Positions 17,159 to 24,966 of a DNA stretch of 64,000 nucleotides are shown here, one piece after another. A program made the position numbers and the translations under genes. Below the pieces are notes generated by a model that saw only the letters and a program-made list of their open reading frames with translations, ran no database searches and was not told the DNA's origin. This DNA is from Stigmatella erecta (GTDB taxonomy: Bacteria > Myxococcota > Myxococcia > Myxococcales > Myxococcaceae): contig NZ_FOIJ01000019.1 of NCBI RefSeq assembly GCF_900111745.1, forward strand, positions 62,001 through 126,000, read 5' to 3'. Positions within the stretch are counted from its first letter, which is position 1, and each line of letters starts with the position of its first letter.

Positions 17159-18940
17159 TCAGTGAGGCGAGAGCAGCGGCGAGTCGAACACGCGCACGAG
17201 GCAGCTCTGGTTGGCCACGCTGTCCAGGTGCTGGGCGCGGTCACGGATCTCGAAGAAGGGCCGGACGGTGCCGTTGAACGGATCGGACACGTTGAAGGGC
17301 GTGTTGGGGTTGGTCATGCCCGCGGCCAGGAAGCCGGAGAGCCCGCCGGCCTGGTTGATGTGGGTGAAGTTCGTGAGGGTCTCCCGCCCATGGCAGCTGT
17401 TGCAGCTGTTCAGGGAGAACTGGTGCCGGGCCTGGTTGTTGGCGATGCCCGAGGCTTTCCACCAGGTGGAGGCGGGGGTGGGCACCTTGGGGTTGGCGCC
17501 CAGGAAGGGCGCGGACGCGAACGCGGTGGGCACCGTGTAGGTGTTGGCGAGGATGGCCGCCGTGTTGGCGTTGATGAAGTTCGCCAGGGTGGCGGTGTTG
17601 TTGAGCGCATCGCCCGGCGTGAGCGCCACGGTGCCCTCCTTCAGGAGGTTGGGGTTGGCGCTGGTAGGATCAAACCGGAACTCCCGCAGCTCCCAGGGGC
17701 TGGCGAGCATGAAGTCGTTGGTGCGGATCTGGTTGATGGCGCTGCCGTTGGGCTTGGCGGGGGCCGCGTTGGCCACCACCACCTGCTGGGTGAGGTTCGT
17801 GAGCGCCGCGTTGTAGGCCGCGCTGCCCAGCACCAGGCTGCTGCTGGAGAGGTTGAGCCACTGCTGGGCCCAGGTGCGCACCTCGGAGCAGACGCTCTTG
17901 GGCACGCCGTACTCGAAGATGATGAGGAAGGGCTGCGCGGTGCAGGTGCCGGTCCGGTTCACCGCCGCGAACACGAACCGCAGCTCACCGCCATTGTTGC
18001 CGCCCCGGCCCCCGTAGCCCGCGGGGCCCGTGCCCTTGCCCAGGTCCAACCGGTTGACGATGGCCACCAGCTTGAAGGGGGCCTTGGTCATGTCCAGCTG
18101 GCCGTTCACGCGGGGCCAGCTGTTGAGGATCTGCGTCAGCATGCCGGTGCGCGCCGGGACGGTCCACCCGTTGATGCTCTGGTTCACCGTCCACAGCTTC
18201 AGCCACTGCTCGGTGAACACGGCCGGCGGCACGGTGCCGTTGGCCATCTGCGTCATCAGGTGGTTGAACGTCCACGGGCCTGCGGGGTTGCCCGCGTTCG
18301 TGCACGGGTTGTAGGTGCGGGTGGGATCGTTGACGACGCCCGTGTGGGTGATGATGAGCGAGGCGGCCGGCTTCACGGCGAGCGTGATGCCCCCGGGATT
18401 CAGGGGCACGGGGACGCCCGGCCGGATGAACTCGGGCGTGAGGGGGCTCAGCACCCGCTCGCTCACGAGGGCCCGGTTGTCGAAGGTGGCCCAGGTGAGC
18501 GGCTCCGTGGCTTCTTCCTGGAACCTCGCGATGCGCTCCTGCTCCTTGCGCAGCGAGTCGAAGTCGACGGAGCCAATGGCCGAGAAGATGCCGTCCCCGG
18601 CCTTCTCGTCGCCTTCGGTGCCCTCATCGCGCAGGACGATGGGCTTGTCCGTGTCCGAGGAGAGGGGCACCTCGCGGAAGAGCCCCTCCTGCCCCTTGGC
18701 GAGCCGGACCCGGAGCAGGCTCCGGGTGTTGGCGGAGAGCTCGTTGTCGAGGCCGATGGCCTCCAGCGATTCGACGCGCGGCGTGGGCTTGGCCTCCTCC
18801 GCGGCCTGCTCCTGGTGCTCCACGGCGGGGGCCGGGGAGAGCTCGTCCTCGGGGCCCGCGCAGCCCAGTTGCAGGGACAGGGCAAGGACTCCAGAGCAGG
18901 CCCACTTCAGGGCCAGGGTACGCTTCGGCGATGACGTCAT
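17159..18940 (-). CDS. Exported lipoprotein with a C-terminal c-type heme motif
   Basis: The ATG at 18940 is preceded by CGGGAG and yields MTSSPKRTLALKWACSGVLALSLQLGC, a lipoprotein signal with lipobox and Cys27. The 593-residue mature part contains an early domain (about 60-160) and a long Asn/Thr-rich beta region. Near residue 512 it has CNSCHGRET, a CxxCH heme c attachment site, followed by an FTHINQ segment. Proteins of this architecture are frequent in myxobacterial genomes and generally unassigned. A periplasmic or outer-membrane redox or substrate-binding role is inferred from the single heme site. It is divergent from the type II NADH dehydrogenase, which is also a redox gene, but a link between them is unproven. 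Confidence 0.8.
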   Translation of the reverse strand: MTSSPKRTLALKWACSGVLALSLQLGCAGPEDELSPAPAVEHQEQAAEEAKPTPRVESLEAIGLDNELSANTRSLLRVRLAKGQEGLFREVPLSSDTDKPIVLRDEGTEGDEKAGDGIFSAIGSVDFDSLRKEQERIARFQEEATEPLTWATFDNRALVSERVLSPLTPEFIRPGVPVPLNPGGITLAVKPAASLIITHTGVVNDPTRTYNPCTNAGNPAGPWTFNHLMTQMANGTVPPAVFTEQWLKLWTVNQSINGWTVPARTGMLTQILNSWPRVNGQLDMTKAPFKLVAIVNRLDLGKGTGPAGYGGRGGNNGGELRFVFAAVNRTGTCTAQPFLIIFEYGVPKSVCSEVRTWAQQWLNLSSSSLVLGSAAYNAALTNLTQQVVVANAAPAKPNGSAINQIRTNDFMLASPWELREFRFDPTSANPNLLKEGTVALTPGDALNNTATLANFINANTAAILANTYTVPTAFASAPFLGANPKVPTPASTWWKASGIANNQARHQFSLNSCNSCHGRETLTNFTHINQAGGLSGFLAAGMTNPNTPFNVSDPFNGTVRPFFEIRDRAQHLDSVANQSCLVRVFDSPLLSPH

Positions 18941-19054
18941 GGGGGAACTCCCGGGGAATGGCTCTGGCGCTGCTTGTGCACCGCCTGGGCCAAGGCCTCC
19001 GGGAAGGGGCGCCAGCAGGAGCGCGGGGGCTCGCCCCCTCGCCTGTGTGACATG

Positions 19055-19100
19055 CCCTGTTACAAGGCCATGAAACACCGTGACTTTTCACGTTACAGGG
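19055..19100. promoter_or_regulatory. Nested palindromes in the divergent ndh / heme-lipoprotein region
   Basis: CGTGACTTTTCACG (19079-19092) is a perfect 5-bp palindrome around CTTT. It lies inside wider arms CCCTGTTAC (19055-19063) and GTTACAGGG (19092-19100), complementary in eight of nine positions. It sits in a 269-base region between two divergent genes, 110-155 bases before ndh, and could be an operator for either. No other feature was seen in that region. Confidence 0.35.
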
Positions 19101-19209
19101 CCGCCTGGAGCCGCTTGCTCCGAGGGCAGGCAGCCGTGCGCCGGCAGGGGGTGGAAGAAAAGCACGAGGAGGCTGGCTTGCCCCGATCGGACACCCCACC
19201 TTTTCCGGC

Positions 19210-20580
19210 ATGGAAAACACCCCGAAAAGGCATCATGTCGTCATCGTGGGCGCCGGTTTCGGCGGGTTGCAGGCCGCGCAGAAGCTGAAGAAAGCCCCCG
19301 TGGATGTGACGGTCGTGGACCGGTACAACCACCACCTGTTCCAGCCTCTGCTCTACCAGGTGGCGACCGCCGTGCTCAGCCCGGGGGAGATCGCCACGCC
19401 CATCCGCTCCGTGCTCAAGGGCCAGAACACCACCGTGCTGCTCGCCGAGGCTCAGTCGGTGGACCTGCAGCGCAAGGTGCTCGTGTGCGGGGGCGGAGAG
19501 ATCGCCTATGACACGCTGGTGCTCGCCGCGGGCGCCACGCACTCGTACTTTGGCCACCCGGAGTGGAGCCAGTTCGCCCCGGGCCTCAAGACCATTGACG
19601 ATGCGCGCAACATCCGCGAGCGCATCCTGGTGGCGCTGGAGGCGGCGGAGCGGGAGCCGGATCCCGCGCGCCAGCGCGAGTGGCTCACCTTCGTCATCGT
19701 GGGCGCGGGCCCCACGGGCGTGGAGCTGGCCGGGGCGCTGGCGTACATGACCCGGCACTCGCTGCCCAAGGAGTACCGCCGCGTCGATGTCTCCAAGGCC
19801 CGCGTGCTCCTGCTGGAGGGGCTGCCCCGGGTGCTCAACACCTACCCGGAGGAGCTGTCCGAGCGCGCGCGCAGGGACCTGGAGAACCTGGGCGTGGAGG
19901 TGCGCACCGGCACGATGGTCACCGCCATGGATGACCTGGGCGTGAGCGTGGGAGACACCCGCATCGCGGCGCGCACGGTGCTCTGGGGGGCCGGCGTGGC
20001 CGCCTCCCCGCTGGCGCGCACGCTCGGGGTGCCGCTGGACAAGGCGGGCCGGGTCAAGGTCGCGCCCACGCTCACGGTGCCCGGCCACGAGGACGTCTTC
20101 GTGATTGGCGACCTGGCCTCGCTCGTCCAGGACGGCAAGCCCGTGCCCGGCATCGCCCCGGCGGCCATGCAGATGGGCAGGCACGTGGCGAAGAACATCC
20201 GCCTGCGGCTCGAAGGCCAGCCCCTGGAGCCGTTCCACTATGCGGACAAGGGCTCCTTCGCCGTCATCGGCCGGGGCTCGGCGATTGGCGTGCTCTTCGA
20301 CAAGGTCCGCATGCGCGGCTTCCTGGCCTGGTCCATGTGGCTGGGCATCCACCTGACCTTCCTGGTGGGCTTCCGCAACAAGGCGGTCGTCTTGGTGCAG
20401 TGGGCGTACACGTACCTCACGCGGCGGCGGGACGTACGGCTCATCACCGGGCTGCACCCCCAGAAGCTGCCCTCCATGCAGCGCACCCTGCCCACCGTCC
20501 CGGCGTTGGCCAAGGAGGAAGATGCGGCGGCATTCCCGGTCCCCAGGGCCGGGGACAAGGAGCCCGCGCCCCTGCATTGA
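19210..20580 (+). CDS. ndh: Type II NADH:quinone oxidoreductase
   Basis: The 456-residue flavoprotein transfers electrons from NADH to quinone at the inner membrane without pumping protons. It shows an FAD-binding GxGxxG at the N-terminus (VVIVGAGFGGLQAAQ), an NADH-binding GxGxxG (FVIVGAGPTGVELAGAL), the conserved HHLFQPLLYQVATAVLSPGEIA, and the FAD-closing VFVIGDLASL...PGIAPAAMQMGRHVAKNI. The C-terminal part (FLAWSMWLGIHLTFLVGFRNKAVVLVQWAYTYLT) is the amphipathic membrane-anchoring region of NDH-2. Length and order are standard. It is a single gene followed by a stable hairpin, with a divergent heme lipoprotein upstream. Confidence 0.94.
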   Translation: MENTPKRHHVVIVGAGFGGLQAAQKLKKAPVDVTVVDRYNHHLFQPLLYQVATAVLSPGEIATPIRSVLKGQNTTVLLAEAQSVDLQRKVLVCGGGEIAYDTLVLAAGATHSYFGHPEWSQFAPGLKTIDDARNIRERILVALEAAEREPDPARQREWLTFVIVGAGPTGVELAGALAYMTRHSLPKEYRRVDVSKARVLLLEGLPRVLNTYPEELSERARRDLENLGVEVRTGTMVTAMDDLGVSVGDTRIAARTVLWGAGVAASPLARTLGVPLDKAGRVKVAPTLTVPGHEDVFVIGDLASLVQDGKPVPGIAPAAMQMGRHVAKNIRLRLEGQPLEPFHYADKGSFAVIGRGSAIGVLFDKVRMRGFLAWSMWLGIHLTFLVGFRNKAVVLVQWAYTYLTRRRDVRLITGLHPQKLPSMQRTLPTVPALAKEEDAAAFPVPRAGDKEPAPLH

Positions 20581-20589
20581 GGCCCCGCC

Positions 20590-20625
20590 CCTCCCAGGCA
20601 CCCGGCCAACCAGGGGCCTGGGAGG
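20590..20625 (+). terminator. Strong stem-loop after ndh
   Basis: CCTCCCAGGC (20590-20599) and GCCTGGGAGG (20616-20625) form a perfect 10-bp stem with a 16-base loop, 10 bases past the ndh stop. No U-run follows, but the position and strength fit a transcription end or mRNA 3' protection. Confidence 0.5.
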
Positions 20626-20685
20626 AGGCTCCTGGCTATGCGGTGCTCCCGGACCTCCCCACCTTTCCCGGAGAGGAGGTAGCCC

Positions 20686-21000
20686 ATGGCATGGACAGAT
20701 TCCCCGCTGGAGCGGCGCTCCATCCAGTCTGGCATGCGCGTGCAGACCGAGGATGGCTCGCGGCTGGGACGGGTGAGGGTGATTGGCCGCGAGGCGATCT
20801 ACGTGAGGCCCTGGCGCTTCTCGCGCCGCGAGTTCCAGGTCCCCCTGGACCGGGTGACCCGGGTGACGGGGCGGGGGGTGATTGTGGCCGGTGGCCCGCC
20901 CGCGCCCTTCCAGCGCGCGGGACAGGCCTCCCTCCATGAGGTGGTCACCTACATCCACCCGCTCACCGAGCCTCCCACCCCGGGACAGGGCCCCGTCTGA
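20686..21000 (+). CDS. Small PRC-barrel/DUF2171-like protein
   Basis: The 104-residue protein starts after a clear ribosome binding site (GGAGAGGAGGTAGCCC). The central part (SGMRVQTEDGSRLGRVRVIGREAIYVRPWRFSRREFQVPLDRV) has the small beta-barrel pattern of DUF2171/PRC-barrel proteins: a V-x-x-x-D/E-G-x-x-L/I-G-x-V opening followed by a basic strand and a conserved arginine-rich patch. Such domains are cytosolic and have been tied to RNA or protein contacts in other families; no role is established for this one. The C-terminal 20 residues are Pro/Gly-rich. It may be co-transcribed with dapD, which begins 50 bases later. Confidence 0.7.
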   Translation: MAWTDSPLERRSIQSGMRVQTEDGSRLGRVRVIGREAIYVRPWRFSRREFQVPLDRVTRVTGRGVIVAGGPPAPFQRAGQASLHEVVTYIHPLTEPPTPGQGPV

Positions 21001-21050
21001 GCCGCCCAGGAATGCGGCGGACGGGACGGATTTGTGCTTCATAAGGGGCC

Positions 21051-21875
21051 ATGTCCTCCATGGAAGCACTGTCCCAGAAGGTGTCCGAGGCATTCGCCGA
21101 CCGGACGAAGCTGAAGGAAGAGGCCTATGCCGCCGCCGTGCGGGAGACGCTGGCCCTGCTGGACGCGGGCACGCTGCGCGTGGCCGAGAAGGGCCCCGAG
21201 GGCTGGCGCGTCAACGCCTGGGTGAAGGAGGCCATCCTCCTGTACTTCGCCGTGTCGCAGATGCAGGTGATGGAGGTGGGGCCCTTCGAGTTCCACGACA
21301 AGGTCCCCCTGAAGAAGGGGCTGGAGGCCGCGGGCGTGCGCGTGGTGCCTCCGGGCGTGGTGCGCTATGGCGCCTTCGTGGAGAAGGGCGCCGTGGTGAT
21401 GCCCGGCTACGTGAACATCGGCGCCCGCGTGGGCGCGGGCACCATGGTGGACACCTGGGCCACGGTGGGCAGCTGCGCGCAGGTGGGCCGCCACGTGCAC
21501 CTGTCCGGAGGCGTCGGGCTGGGGGGCGTGCTCGAGCCGCCCACCGCCTCGCCCGTCATCATCGAGGACGGCGCCTTCATTGGCAGCCGCTGCATCGTCG
21601 TCGAGGGCGTGGTGGTGGAGGAGGAGGCCGTGCTGGGCGCCAACGTGGTGCTCACCGCGTCCACGCAGATCATCGACGTCACCGGCCCCGAGGAGCGCAT
21701 TCACAAGGGCCGCGTACCCGCGCGAAGCGTGGTCATCCCAGGAATGCGAGAGAAACAGTTTCCCTCGGGGAAGTATGGTGTTCCTTGCGCGCTCATCATT
21801 GGTCAACGGACGAAGAGCACGGACCAGAAGACCAGCCTCAACGCCGCGCTGCGCGACTTCGCGGTGGCGGTATGA
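21051..21875 (+). CDS. dapD: 2,3,4,5-tetrahydropyridine-2,6-dicarboxylate N-succinyltransferase
   Basis: DapD adds succinyl from succinyl-CoA to tetrahydrodipicolinate, the entry step of the succinylase branch of lysine and diaminopimelate synthesis in the cytosol. The 274-residue protein has the family layout: a helical N-terminal domain with ...GWRVNAWVKEAILLYFAVSQM, then the left-handed beta-helix with hexapeptide repeats (VVPPGVVRYGAFVEKGAVVMPGYVNIGARVGAGTMVDTWATVGSCAQVG), and a C-terminal helix (GKYGVPCALIIGQRTKSTDQKTSLNAALRDF). An ATG three codons later (21060) is a possible alternative start. The matching desuccinylase dapE is 1.2 kb downstream on the same strand, so two steps of one pathway are nearly adjacent. 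Confidence 0.96.
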   Translation: MSSMEALSQKVSEAFADRTKLKEEAYAAAVRETLALLDAGTLRVAEKGPEGWRVNAWVKEAILLYFAVSQMQVMEVGPFEFHDKVPLKKGLEAAGVRVVPPGVVRYGAFVEKGAVVMPGYVNIGARVGAGTMVDTWATVGSCAQVGRHVHLSGGVGLGGVLEPPTASPVIIEDGAFIGSRCIVVEGVVVEEEAVLGANVVLTASTQIIDVTGPEERIHKGRVPARSVVIPGMREKQFPSGKYGVPCALIIGQRTKSTDQKTSLNAALRDFAVAV

Positions 21876-21935
21876 CTCAGGGAAATCCACGACGGAACAC
21901 CATCCGTACAGAGGGGAACGTCTGGACGTGACCCG

Positions 21936-22571
21936 ATGAACCACCTGGATGACATTCTTCCTGACTTGCTGCTTCGCACCCTGCCTGCCGGCGAGCAGCG
22001 GGCCGCCGAGCAGCACCTGGCCACGTGCGAGCGTTGCCGCGCGGAAGCCCACCGGCTCTCCGCCACCCTGGAGGGATTGGACACCCTGACGGTGCCGGAG
22101 GACCCACCCCCGGGCGTTCTGGACCGCATCCTTCAAGAGATGGGAGGGCCCGGGCGCTTCCGCCGCTTCGCGAAGGAGATCGCCGCGTTCTTCGATGTTT
22201 CAGAAGAACAGGCCCTGCGCCTGCTGACGTCCTTGGACACCCCGGGGGCGTGGGTGCCGGGGCCCAGCCGGGGCATCCGGATGCTGCCGGTGGAGACCGG
22301 ACCGGCGAAGGCGGGGATGCTGGCGGCCTTCGTGCGGATGCAGCCCGGGGCCCGCTTTCCCCAGCACACCCACTTGGGGCGGGAGTGGAATTTTTTGCTG
22401 GAGGGCGGCATCCGCGAGAGTTCGGGCCGCGAGTTCTGGCCGGGCGAGGTGCTGGAGCGGGAGGAGGGCAGCGCCCACAGCTTCACCGCGCTGGAGGGGC
22501 CCGCCTGCACGGCTGCCACCCTGCTGGAGGGGGTGGCGAGCTTCGACGAGGAGCTGGGGAAGCCCGGGTAA
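21936..22571 (+). CDS. ChrR-like anti-sigma factor with zinc-binding N-terminus and cupin C-terminus
   Basis: The 211-residue protein has two domains. The N-terminal part carries the zinc anti-sigma motif HxxxCxxC (His27, Cys31, Cys34), which in ChrR and relatives sequesters an ECF sigma factor. The C-terminal cupin (about 105-205) shows a complete set of metal ligands: His144, His146, Glu150 (FPQHTHLGREWNFLLEG) and His181 (EGSAHSF). In Rhodobacter ChrR the cupin is needed for the singlet-oxygen response, which suggests a photo-oxidative or electrophile sensor here. No ECF sigma gene is adjacent, so the partner must be encoded elsewhere. It sits between dapD and dapE on the same strand. Confidence 0.85.
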   Translation: MNHLDDILPDLLLRTLPAGEQRAAEQHLATCERCRAEAHRLSATLEGLDTLTVPEDPPPGVLDRILQEMGGPGRFRRFAKEIAAFFDVSEEQALRLLTSLDTPGAWVPGPSRGIRMLPVETGPAKAGMLAAFVRMQPGARFPQHTHLGREWNFLLEGGIRESSGREFWPGEVLEREEGSAHSFTALEGPACTAATLLEGVASFDEELGKPG

Positions 22572-22623
22572 TCGCCTCGCGGGGAGGATTCACGGGGCCC
22601 CCTGCGAGCCCCATCTTGGCCGC

Positions 22624-23022
22624 ATGGCCACGCGACGCGAAAAGAATCCGGCAGGGGGACTCACCGCGGAGGGCCGCCGCGCCTTCAAGCGGCGGGACGG
22701 CTCGAACCTGAAGCCCGGGGTCAGGGGCAAGGCGGACACCCCGGAGAAGCTGCGGCGCAAAGGCTCCTTCCTGCGCCGGACCTTCGGACGCGCCACGCTG
22801 CCACCGCTCGTGAACAAGGAGGGCCAGCCGACCCGGCTGGCCCTGTCGGCCCACGCCTGGGGGGAGCCGGTGCCCAAGACGGAGGCCAGCGCCCGGCGCC
22901 TGGCCGCCAAGGGCGAGCGCCTCCTGGCGCGCTACAAGGCCGTCAAGCGCCCCGCCAGCGCGGGCAAGACGGTGCGGCGGCGGAGCACGAAGGCCCGTGC
23001 CCCGGCGGGCAAGCCGCGTTGA
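22624..23022 (+). CDS. Basic DUF6321-like protein of unknown function
   Basis: The 132-residue protein is very rich in Arg and Lys throughout. Its N-terminal half contains KNPAGGLTAEGRRAFKRRDGSNLKPGV, a conserved block that recurs in small bacterial proteins of the DUF6321 type, as I recall. It is followed by RRKGSFLRRTFGR. The C-terminal third is an Ala/Lys/Arg tail similar in composition to histone H1 or nucleoid-binding tails. Nucleic-acid binding is inferred from charge only. It lies between the anti-sigma gene and dapE with short gaps. Confidence 0.7.
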   Translation: MATRREKNPAGGLTAEGRRAFKRRDGSNLKPGVRGKADTPEKLRRKGSFLRRTFGRATLPPLVNKEGQPTRLALSAHAWGEPVPKTEASARRLAAKGERLLARYKAVKRPASAGKTVRRRSTKARAPAGKPR

Positions 23023-23071
23023 CCCACGGACGGTGAAGGGCAGAACAGCGGCTTCCGGGAGTGGGGTGCGC

Positions 23072-23077
23072 TAGGGT
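23072..23077 (+). promoter_or_regulatory. -10-like element TAGGGT before dapE
   Basis: TAGGGT ends 11 bases before the dapE ATG (23089) with no ribosome binding site between, so the leader would be about five bases. Confidence 0.35.
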
Positions 23078-23088
23078 GCAGGACTGCC

Positions 23089-24174
23089 ATGTCCCAGCTT
23101 GCCGCGCGTCTTGCCCAGTCCACGCTCTCGCTGTGCCGTATCGCCAGCCCCATCGGAGACGAGGGGCCCCTCGCGGATCACGTGGAGCGGTGGGCGCTGG
23201 AGCGCTTCCCCCGCAACGAGGTGTTCCGGGTGGGGCACTCGCTGTACGTGGGGCGCCTGGAGGACCCGCGGCCCACGGTCGCGCTGGTGGGGCACCTGGA
23301 CACCGTGCCCGGGCACCCGAGCAACAAGGAGGCACGGCTCGAGGGCGAGCGGGTGTTCGGGCTGGGCGCCTCGGACATGAAGGGCGGCCTGGCGGTGATG
23401 ATGGCGCTGGCGGAGGACCTGCCCCTGCGCGAGCTGCCGGTGAACCTCGGGCTCATCCTTTATGAGCGCGAGGAGGGGCCCTATGTGGAGAGCGGCCTGG
23501 GCCCGCTGTTCGACGCGTACCCGGCGCTGCGGAAGATTCGCTTCGGCATCGCCATGGAGCCCACGGACGGGCTGGTGCAGGTGGGGTGCGTGGGCACGCT
23601 GCACGCCACGCTGAAGTTCACGGGGCGCAACGCGCACTCGGCGCGGCCGTGGCAGGGCGAGAACGCCATTCACAAGGCGGGGCCCCTGCTCACGGAGCTG
23701 CTCGGGCGCCAGCGCGTGGAGGTGATGCACGCCGGCTTCCCGTTCTACGAGGTGATGAGCGTGACGATGGCGAGCGGGGGCCGCGCGCGCAACGTGGTGC
23801 CGGACGCGCTGGAGCTGAACCTCAACTACCGCTTCGCCCCGGGCCGAACCGTGGTCCAGGCGCAGGAGGACGTGATGGCGCTGGTGGCGGGGCGGGCGGA
23901 GGTGAGCTTCACGGACCTGTCGCCCAGCGGCCGGGTGTGCGCGGACAACGCCCTGTACCGCCAGCTCCTGGCGCTGACGGGGCTGCCCGCGGCCTCGAAG
24001 CAGGCCTGGACGGATGTGGCCCGCTTCGGGGAGTGGGGCGTGGACGCGGTGAACTACGGCCCCGGCGAGACGGCCCAGGCCCACCAGGCCAACGAGAGCG
24101 CCCCCATTCCGGCGCTGGCCGAGGCCTACGAGAAGCTCTCCGCGTTCCTCCGGGGCGCCCGGCCCGCGCTGTAG
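23089..24174 (+). CDS. dapE: Succinyl-diaminopimelate desuccinylase
   Basis: DapE hydrolyses N-succinyl-LL-diaminopimelate to LL-diaminopimelate and succinate, a step in lysine and peptidoglycan precursor synthesis. The 361-residue protein is an M20 metallopeptidase-fold enzyme. Metal and catalytic residues are visible: His69 and Asp71 (GHLDTVPGH), Asp96 (GASDMKGG), and the general base Glu128 with metal ligand Glu129 (YEREEGP). The dimerisation domain begins after GCVGTLHATLKFTGRNAHSARPWQGENAI, and the last metal histidine lies in AQAHQANESAPI. The presence of dapD upstream supports this call over other M20 peptidases. It has its own -10-like signal. Confidence 0.92.
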   Translation: MSQLAARLAQSTLSLCRIASPIGDEGPLADHVERWALERFPRNEVFRVGHSLYVGRLEDPRPTVALVGHLDTVPGHPSNKEARLEGERVFGLGASDMKGGLAVMMALAEDLPLRELPVNLGLILYEREEGPYVESGLGPLFDAYPALRKIRFGIAMEPTDGLVQVGCVGTLHATLKFTGRNAHSARPWQGENAIHKAGPLLTELLGRQRVEVMHAGFPFYEVMSVTMASGGRARNVVPDALELNLNYRFAPGRTVVQAQEDVMALVAGRAEVSFTDLSPSGRVCADNALYRQLLALTGLPAASKQAWTDVARFGEWGVDAVNYGPGETAQAHQANESAPIPALAEAYEKLSAFLRGARPAL

Positions 24175-24246
24175 CCGGACCTCCGGCGGCGGCCGGCTGA
24201 GAGCCATTGCAACGCCGGGGCGTGCACGGTTGGATGGGCGATTGTG

Positions 24247-24966
24247 ATGTCTTTCGCCCGTCTCCTGCTCCTGCTGCTGTGCCTCGTCTCCTTGGGGAGG
24301 GCCCAGGCCCAGACGCCCCCGGAGCCCACTCCGGCGCTCACCTCGCTCTACCCGCTCTGGGAGAACACCGGCTTCCTGCTGCGGCACCGGGGGTTGTACC
24401 TGGGCTCCAGCCAGGCGGAGCTGGGCCTCTTCGACGTGGCGCAGGTGGGCGTCCATCCGTTTTTCTTCGTCTTCCGGACCCTCAACGGCCACGCGAAGGT
24501 GCGGCTGCTGTCCGAGGAGCGGCTCTCGGTGGCGGCCCACGCGGAGGTGCTGGTGTTCCTGCCCGGGGCGGGGGAGGCCTTCGTCTCCAGCAACTACGTC
24601 TCCCGCGTGGACACGAGCGACTCCACGCTCACCGTCATCCCGATCGGGGCCACGGCCTCGTATGCCTTCACGCCCTGGCTCTACCTGCACGGCACCGCCA
24701 CGGTGATGAGCATGTTCGACCCGGGGCCCTTCGAGAACCGCGCCGTGCTGGGCACCACCGGGGTGGCCGAGGTGCTCGCGCTCCAGCACCACTCGGTGTC
24801 CTTGCACCTGGGCGAGGTGGGGTACTGGAACCATGACTTCTTCAGCCTGGGCGGCTCCTACCGCTACCGGCGGAGCTGGTTCGAGCTGAAGCTGGGCTAC
24901 TTCTACCGCTTCATGAAGGACGGCCGTCAGGGCAGCCCGCTGCTGGCGCTGGGGGTGTACCTGTGA
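24247..24966 (+). CDS. Exported protein, probable outer-membrane beta-barrel
   Basis: The 239-residue protein starts at the ATG at 24247 (a GTG at 24244 is the alternative). It has a signal peptide MSFARLLLLLLCLVSLGRAQAQ cleaved near AQAQ-TPPEP. The mature chain alternates short polar and aromatic strands (GLYLGSSQAELGLFDVAQVGVHPFFFVFRT, GSYRYRRSWFELKLGYFYRF) and ends with an aromatic/hydrophobic strand (LLALGVYL), features of outer-membrane barrels. No family was recognised. It overlaps the next gene by 4 bases, so the two are translationally coupled and probably act together at the cell envelope. Confidence 0.75.
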   Translation: MSFARLLLLLLCLVSLGRAQAQTPPEPTPALTSLYPLWENTGFLLRHRGLYLGSSQAELGLFDVAQVGVHPFFFVFRTLNGHAKVRLLSEERLSVAAHAEVLVFLPGAGEAFVSSNYVSRVDTSDSTLTVIPIGATASYAFTPWLYLHGTATVMSMFDPGPFENRAVLGTTGVAEVLALQHHSVSLHLGEVGYWNHDFFSLGGSYRYRRSWFELKLGYFYRFMKDGRQGSPLLALGVYL

